Shown here in pieces: positions 34,685 to 39,192 of a stretch of DNA of 39,192 nt. The notes under the pieces were generated by a model. The model worked only from the letters and a program-made list of their open reading frames with translations, did no database searches and was not told where the DNA came from. Source of the DNA: Fuerstiella sp. Its GTDB lineage: Bacteria; Planctomycetota; Planctomycetia; Planctomycetales; Planctomycetaceae. Position numbers and translations under genes: made by a program. The stretch is taken from positions 1 through 39,192 of the forward strand of contig JALHMY010000093.1 in NCBI GenBank assembly GCA_022843805.1. The letters run 5' to 3'. Numbering within the stretch: position 1 is the first letter of the stretch; the number at the start of each line of letters is the position of its first letter.

Positions 34685-36361
34685 ATGAAACTCAAGTCAA
34701 TCCTTTGTTGTACTTTGCTCGCCCTGACGACCACGAGCAGTCAGATGCTTCATGCGGATGAACGTTTGCCGCTGCGGACGCCCCTGGATGATTATATCGA
34801 GAAACCAGATGCCAGTTATACGTGGAAGGTTGTCAGCACCAAAAAAGTTGGTGACATGAATTCCGTTGTCGTGGATATGGTCTCGCAGACATGGCGGACG
34901 AAGGACGAAGTCGACCGACCAGAGTGGCAGCATTGGGTGACACTCGCCTTTCCTGAAAAAGTAACATCAGATATCGGGATGCTGTTTATTGGCGGTGGTC
35001 GCAACGGCGGTGAAGCACCTGCAGAAGCAAACGAACGAATTGTGCGGATAGCACAGGCGACGGGCAGTTGTGTGGCCGAGCTAAAGATGGTTCCTAACCA
35101 GCCGCTCATTTTCCACAACGATGGCAAACCTCGGTTTGAGGACGATCTGATCGGCTACACCTGGGACCAGTACATCAAAACCGGAGATCCCTCATGGCCG
35201 GCCCGCAATGCAATGATCAAGAGTGCGGTGAGGGCGATGGATACCATAACCGCCGTCATGGCGTCAGAGGCAGGCGGTGGACAGAAAGTTGACCGTTTTG
35301 TTGTTGCAGGCGGCTCAAAACGCGGATGGACGACATGGCTGACCGGGGCTCTGGACAAACGAGTGGTCGCCATCATACCGATCGTGATCGATGTTCTGAA
35401 TACAAAGGCCTCAATGGAACACCACTTTGCGGCTTATGGTTTCTGGGCTCCGTCGGTTGGTGACTATATCACGCATGAGCTCATGCAGAGGATGGACCAT
35501 CCTCGAGTGACGGAACTGTACCAGCTGGTTGATCCCTGGTATTACCGTCATCGGCTGACGATGCCGAAGTTTGTACTGAATGCTGCCGGCGACCAGTTCT
35601 TTCTTCCAGACTCTTCTCAGTTCTACTGGAATGATCTGCGAGGAGAAAAGTACCTGCGATATGTGCCGAACGGAGATCATGGTCTGGATGGAACTGATGC
35701 AATGGAAAGCCTGATCGCATTCTATTCCATGATTCTTGCCGACAAGGCACCGCCGCAATACTTATGGACTCAGGGAGATGACGGTTCACTGAGAGTAATG
35801 ACCACGACCGTACCGAAGGAAGTTCGCCTGTGGCAGGCAACGAACCCCGAATCGCGAGACTTCCGACTGGAAACGCTGGGGCCAAAGTACACGAGCACAA
35901 TTCTGACCGCCAATGACAGTGGTACCTACGTGGGAAATGTTGAGACTCCGAAAGAAGGCTGGACCGCTTATTTTGTGGAAATGACCTATGACACCGGAGG
36001 TCCTCTGCCATTTAAAGTAACAACGAATACTCGAGTGAAGCCGGAAACTCTGCCGTTCCGAGGCAAGAAGAGTGATTTGCCAACCTCGCTCACCGTGATC
36101 GGGGTTGCTCCGAACGAGGAAGCCGCTCAGGCGGCAATTAAGGAAGCCGAATCCTTCATTCAGCAGCAGGGCTTTGCGGCTGGCGACCTGTCATTCCACT
36201 GCGACGGAAAACGCTGCTATTTCAACTGGAAACCCAGCGGTGATTTTGAAGTGGGAGCAAAAACGATGACCCAGTGGATGGCGAAGAAGAAGTTCGAAAA
36301 ATTCGCCTATCAGCTGGAATCCGGCCCGGAAATCACTCTTCCGCCAACTCTTGCTCCATAA
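34685..36361 (+). CDS. PhoPQ-activated pathogenicity-related (PqaA-type) hydrolase
   Basis: This is an alpha/beta-hydrolase-fold protein of the PhoPQ-activated pathogenicity-related family, 558 residues. A signal peptide is likely at about 1-24 (ILCCTLLALTTTSSQMLHA). The catalytic triad can be placed: Ser211 in GGSKRG, Asp303 in AAGDQFF and His332 in NGDHG. A beta-rich C-terminal domain (about 375-480) follows. The family was named from Salmonella, but its members are common in planctomycetes, where the role is unknown, so virulence should not be inferred. There is no clear Shine-Dalgarno before the ATG. Confidence 0.92.
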   Translation: MKLKSILCCTLLALTTTSSQMLHADERLPLRTPLDDYIEKPDASYTWKVVSTKKVGDMNSVVVDMVSQTWRTKDEVDRPEWQHWVTLAFPEKVTSDIGMLFIGGGRNGGEAPAEANERIVRIAQATGSCVAELKMVPNQPLIFHNDGKPRFEDDLIGYTWDQYIKTGDPSWPARNAMIKSAVRAMDTITAVMASEAGGGQKVDRFVVAGGSKRGWTTWLTGALDKRVVAIIPIVIDVLNTKASMEHHFAAYGFWAPSVGDYITHELMQRMDHPRVTELYQLVDPWYYRHRLTMPKFVLNAAGDQFFLPDSSQFYWNDLRGEKYLRYVPNGDHGLDGTDAMESLIAFYSMILADKAPPQYLWTQGDDGSLRVMTTTVPKEVRLWQATNPESRDFRLETLGPKYTSTILTANDSGTYVGNVETPKEGWTAYFVEMTYDTGGPLPFKVTTNTRVKPETLPFRGKKSDLPTSLTVIGVAPNEEAAQAAIKEAESFIQQQGFAAGDLSFHCDGKRCYFNWKPSGDFEVGAKTMTQWMAKKKFEKFAYQLESGPEITLPPTLAP

Positions 36362-36448
36362 AGCGTTCGTGGGAGCCTGCGCGACCAACTTGGACATTGA
36401 AGCGACCGCGGCTGACTTAAAGTCCGGCCAGACCCGGCAAACGATTTT

Positions 36449-36655
36449 CCCTGGACTGCGGCAGCCTGCTGCCGCTTTCGAGTCCACAGCCTGCTGTGGA
36501 CTCCAGCTTTCAACCTGTACGCTCCTCAGGTTCCTGGATTCTGCATGGATGGAGATTGCCCCTTTCTAAAGCAGGATCACATTTACCGCCAGTCTTAAGT
36601 GCTAACGTAAGAGACTCCCCTAACGATGGGGATCCAATGTGTTTGTGTTTTTTCT
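36449..36655. repeat. Composite repeat, copy A
   Basis: The first 61 bases (36449-36509) are identical to 37763-37823. They contain two hairpins with loop CCTG: GCGGCAG/CTGCCGC (36458-36475) and GAGTCCACAG/CTGTGGACTC (36480-36503). The last part (36617-36655, CCCC-TAACGAT-GGGG, then GATCC and TGTGTTTGTGTTTT) matches 37929-37967. The roughly 100 bases between have diverged. Confidence 0.9.
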
Positions 36656-36665
36656 TTGTATGCCC

Positions 36666-37039
36666 CAAACCCGTTCATCACTGGCCCACGGTCACCGGGG
36701 TCTCCGGCCCCAACCGACCCCGTGTCGGTTGAGCCAGGGTTTGAAAACTACAGACGACATCAACACGCCTGGCCCCCCGGCCCCAACCGACCCTGCGTCG
36801 GTTGAGCCAGGGTTTGAAAACTACAACTTGGTGGTTCCGGCATCTGAAGTCGTTGCGTTGAGCCGGGGGGTAGTAGTCTTCAAACCTGGGCTCCATCGGC
36901 ACGAGGCCGATGGGGGCCACTGCGCTGGTGGCTGGTCTGCTTTGTAGTTTCCAAACCCGTTCACCGCTGGCACGAGGCCAGCGGGGTCTCCCGGCCCCAA
37001 CCGACCCCGCGTCGGTTGAGCCCAGGTTTGGCAACTACA
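36666..37039. repeat. Cluster of at least five 21-nt hairpins with covarying stems
   Basis: Hairpins with 8-bp stems and 5-base loops lie at 36711-36731, 36784-36804, 36893-36913, 36964-36984 and 36998-37018. A degenerate one lies near 36681-36700. Stems are CAACCGAC/GTCGGTTG (first, second and fifth), CCATCGGC/GCCGATGG (third) and CCGCTGGC/GCCAGCGG (fourth). All are flanked on one side by GTAGTTTTCAAACC-like sequence, and the units occur in both orientations. No gene is seen in this stretch. Confidence 0.92.
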
Positions 37040-37169
37040 GGCGTAGCGCCAGCTTTCAAACCGCTTTGGGAAACGAACGAGAAGAGTAACCGGGTGCCAA
37101 CAAACGACGCTTCACGGTATCCAGGCCGTTGAGCATTCCGGGTAACCCTCTGGTGATTCGCCGCTGTCA

Positions 37170-37718
37170 TTAATGTGTATTGGCAAGTGACTGGATTGTA
37201 GGGTCATCCGGGTAACTCGCTTTGAGCAACGCCACAAGCTTCGGCCGACCGAAATCAATGTTGCCAGAAGAAACGTATTTATCATCACGGTAGACCATCA
37301 GAATATCGCATTCAAAGCAGAGCAGAAGGTCAATTTGATGGTCGCCGGACCGGAAGCTCAGTTTCACGCCAGGAGTGGCAATGCAGCTCTTGCTGTACTC
37401 CCACTCATAAGCGGCTGGGTCCAGGAGAATCGAGAGGAGGCCCGTAATCTGACGGCTCGGAAACGGTCCGAGTTCTTTAGTAACTGGGTAGTCACCCGCA
37501 TTCGCCCCAACTTCAGTGGCACTCGTGGTCGCGATGTTTCCGTCGATCAGATAACCGCTGGCAGAATCTGCATCACGGATTGCATTAACGTTGTGCGAAC
37601 CGATTACTGAAGTTTCCGGATTGCCAACCTTGCGCGATTCACAGCCAGGGATGCAAAGGAATGCAATTACAGCCATCATTGGGGTCTGAAAGCGTCGTCG
37701 CATCGAATTAATTCCCAT
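37170..37718 (-). CDS. Small lipoprotein, unknown family
   Basis: The protein has 182 residues. The N-terminus is basic, then hydrophobic, with lipobox IPGC (Cys26), so it is probably a lipoprotein. The mature part has a Cys pair (LLLCFECDIL, about 131-140) and a C-terminal helix with DDPTIQSL. I do not recognise a named family; similar proteins with a C-x-x-C-like strand are known to me as unknown planctomycete proteins. It is isolated between the two copies of the composite repeat (36449-36655 and 37763-37968). No Shine-Dalgarno is clear for the ATG at 37718. Confidence 0.65.
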   Translation of the reverse strand: MGINSMRRRFQTPMMAVIAFLCIPGCESRKVGNPETSVIGSHNVNAIRDADSASGYLIDGNIATTSATEVGANAGDYPVTKELGPFPSRQITGLLSILLDPAAYEWEYSKSCIATPGVKLSFRSGDHQIDLLLCFECDILMVYRDDKYVSSGNIDFGRPKLVALLKASYPDDPTIQSLANTH

Positions 37719-37762
37719 GGTGGCAAACTGCGAATTGGGCTCTACGACTTGGGCACCGATGC

Positions 37763-37968
37763 CCCTGGACTGCGGCAGCCTGCTGCCGCTTTCGAGTCCA
37801 CAGCCTGCTGTGGACTCCAGCTTCCAGCCTGAACGACCGTCACAGCCTCTGATCCGGCAGATCTGGACATTACCACTAACTAAAGAATGATCATATTCAC
37901 CTGCCTCTTTAAGGTCAAAATTAACATCCCCCTCAACGATGGGGATCCGATGTGTTTGTGTTTTCTTC
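37763..37968. repeat. Composite repeat, copy B
   Basis: Same order as copy A. The 61-base block 37763-37823 has hairpins GCGGCAG/CTGCCGC (37772-37789) and GAGTCCACAG/CTGTGGACTC (37794-37817). The block 37929-37967 follows, with CCCC-TCAACGAT-GGGG and TGTGTTTGTGTTTT. Copies A and B are direct repeats about 1.3 kb apart. Confidence 0.9.
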
Positions 37969-38290
37969 TGATCGTCAGAAGAGATTGCGTCGATCCGGTG
38001 TATCTGTCGTTGCCAAACCTGGGCTCAATACGTGACCAAAAACGACAGTCTTCACGCTCATCGGCGACTGATGGCTGCCATGGGAGTCGTCCTTTGGAAG
38101 TGATCGCTTCCAATTCATGCACTCGCGAGCGGCAATCCATCGACCGTCCTGATATCACCGGGCTTCCTGAACAAAGCCCTTTCGAGACCTTTCGGCCTGA
38201 CGCGATCTTGAATGCAGCAGCGAACCATGATCACTGTACAGAATCATTCCACGCCCACACTCCGCCAGCGCTAAATCAAAGGCTTATTGG
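37969..38290. other. Gene-free region, possible transposase remnant
   Basis: No intact gene is seen. On the minus strand around 38190-38283, one frame reads LALAECGRGMILYSDHGS before the pattern is lost. This resembles the A-L-A-R-G-L-I-H-HSD-R-GS block of IS3-type integrase-core transposases. The match is short and the remainder does not follow the family. Confidence 0.25.
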
Positions 38291-38941
38291 CTATTTTTCC
38301 GAACTGCAATAACGCACGAGCTGATCGGCGATTTGTTGGTAGTGCAAGGAGCTCGATAGTCCCTCTGCGCCCCACTCCAGGCACGCAGCCAGGCACTCCC
38401 TTCGGGCGACCGCTAATTGAGGCCAGAATTGAAACTGCCCGTCCAGGTCCAACAATATTTTGAATGCCATTGCACGAAGAGACATGATACATGGAACAGG
38501 TCTGGTCAGCGGCTTGGATGCGACGCGTACCAAATGGTCACTGACAAAGAGTGTATATCGCGGCAGGTAAACCTCAAACTGCCGCACGGACATGAACGCG
38601 ATGATGCTATTTTCTCCATGGAAGTATCGCGCTGCAAGGTTGCGACAAAGTGCCTGGGCTTCTGAAGGTTCTTCTTGAATCCTCCGCCCCAACGCAAACA
38701 GCGATCCCTTCACTGCACGTTGGTGGTTGTCGTCCAGAAGCGTCTCGGTTGTGAATCGATCGAGTGCTGAGAACGCTCTCGTGACGATTTCATCGGTCAC
38801 CGATGGCAAGTAGTATCTGTTGTCCGAGCGAGACCAGAGTTTGAGTAAATCGCCGGTGTCAGCGCGGTCAACCTCACGAACAAACTCTTCAGGGTCTTGC
38901 ATCAACTGACGAATTAGACTGGAAAGGAAAGCGATTGACAA
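38291..38941 (-). CDS. Unrecognised helical protein, 200-216 residues
   Basis: I do not recognise this protein. It appears soluble and mostly alpha-helical, with evenly spread Leu/Ala and charged residues, and Cys in the C-terminal half. No signal peptide, membrane segment or catalytic motif is clear. The frame extends to a TTG at 38941; the first ATG is at 38902 (MQDPEEFV), which may be the true start. It lies downstream of the tRNA-Val gene and its terminator on the same strand. Codon use looks like that of a real gene. Confidence 0.55.
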   Translation of the reverse strand: MSIAFLSSLIRQLMQDPEEFVREVDRADTGDLLKLWSRSDNRYYLPSVTDEIVTRAFSALDRFTTETLLDDNHQRAVKGSLFALGRRIQEEPSEAQALCRNLAARYFHGENSIIAFMSVRQFEVYLPRYTLFVSDHLVRVASKPLTRPVPCIMSLRAMAFKILLDLDGQFQFWPQLAVARRECLAACLEWGAEGLSSSLHYQQIADQLVRYCSSEK

Positions 38942-39008
38942 TCACCAGTCGCAGGACGGTGCATCATGAAGGAGGAGAAATTGCAGGAACCGCCAAACCA
39001 ATCAAAGC

Positions 39009-39043
39009 AAAAAGCCCTGAAAAACACGTGGGTTTTCAGGGCT
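39009..39043 (-). terminator. Intrinsic terminator after tRNA-Val
   Basis: An 11-bp perfect stem (AGCCCTGAAAA at 39013-39023 pairing with 39033-39043) has a 9-base loop. On the minus strand it is followed by TTTTTGCTTTG. It lies about 37 bases past the tRNA 3' end. Confidence 0.9.
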
Positions 39044-39080
39044 CTTCGTATGATTTCGCGTTATTGCACGCTGGTAAAAT

Positions 39081-39153
39081 GGGCGATGAGGGACTCGAAC
39101 CCCCGACTTCATCCTTGTAAGGGATGCACTCTAGCCAACTGAGTTAATCGCCC
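39081..39153 (-). tRNA. tRNA-Val, anticodon UAC
   Basis: The 73-nt cloverleaf is complete: acceptor GGGCGAT/ATCGCCC, D stem ACTC/GAGT, anticodon stem CATCC/GGATG with loop CTTACAA (anticodon TAC, reading GUA/GUG), variable loop of 5, and T-loop TTCGAGT. CCA is not encoded. An intrinsic terminator follows. The upstream 39 bases at the window edge would hold its promoter. Confidence 0.96.
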
Positions 39154-39192
39154 GCTTTTTTGGTCCTGCGACGCGGGAAGTATGAGCGGAAT

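Noticed and set aside
37887..38312. Plus-strand open frame of 141 codons
   Set aside because: Its first part translates the composite repeat (the same peptide arises from copy A), it crosses the 3' end of the minus-strand helical-protein gene, and it has no start site.

Overview
The window looks like a chromosome segment of a planctomycete (order Planctomycetales or a close relative). This is inference from several signs: an elongation factor G of the spirochaete/planctomycete/mitochondrial type (AHIDSGKTT P-loop), a PhoPQ-activated pathogenicity-related (PqaA-type) hydrolase, a Tat-exported sugar-hydrolase-like protein, several planctomycete-style unknown proteins, and intergenic DNA full of short palindromes. 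GC content is moderate and many genes lack a strong Shine-Dalgarno site.

Left part (1-21.6 kb) is almost entirely housekeeping DNA read from the minus strand. In transcription order from the right it holds: an L7/L12-tail-like small protein, argS, an isochorismatase-like hydrolase, a class V aminotransferase, eno, an FtsB/DivIC-like membrane coiled-coil protein, a NagX/HGSNAT-type membrane acyltransferase, metW, ftsH, fusA, an RRM RNA-binding protein, a coupled pair (114-residue unknown protein plus TatD-type metallohydrolase), and a flagellar hook cluster fliK-flgD-flgE. The flagellar cluster ends in a 14-copy array of a 38-bp repeat. Two intrinsic terminators are clear, after the RRM gene and after fusA.

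Middle part (22.2-31.1 kb) holds a plus-strand SGNH hydrolase and a plus-strand PAS histidine kinase followed by an NtrC-type sigma-54 activator. Each of the two signalling genes has a perfect 14-bp palindrome upstream. A minus-strand group follows: a Tat-exported beta-propeller-like protein, a four-helix membrane protein and a GT4 glycosyltransferase.

Right part (31.1-39.1 kb) is accessory-looking. Genes are sparse and mostly unrecognised (a leucine-rich-repeat-tailed protein, a short SmpA/BamE-like protein, two lipoproteins, a helical protein), with one PqaA-type hydrolase. Between them lie long gene-free stretches filled with hairpin repeats, and the region ends at a tRNA-Val(UAC) gene with its own terminator.

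The most unusual signal is in the non-coding DNA. Several unrelated families of short hairpins keep the loop and flanks constant while the two stem strands change together. The clearest is a cluster of at least five such hairpins at 36.67-37.04 kb. Compensatory stem changes suggest that the folded structure, rather than the sequence, is being kept. On the protein side, an FtsB-like protein sits next to eno, as ftsB does in many bacteria, although planctomycetes are known for lacking FtsZ.
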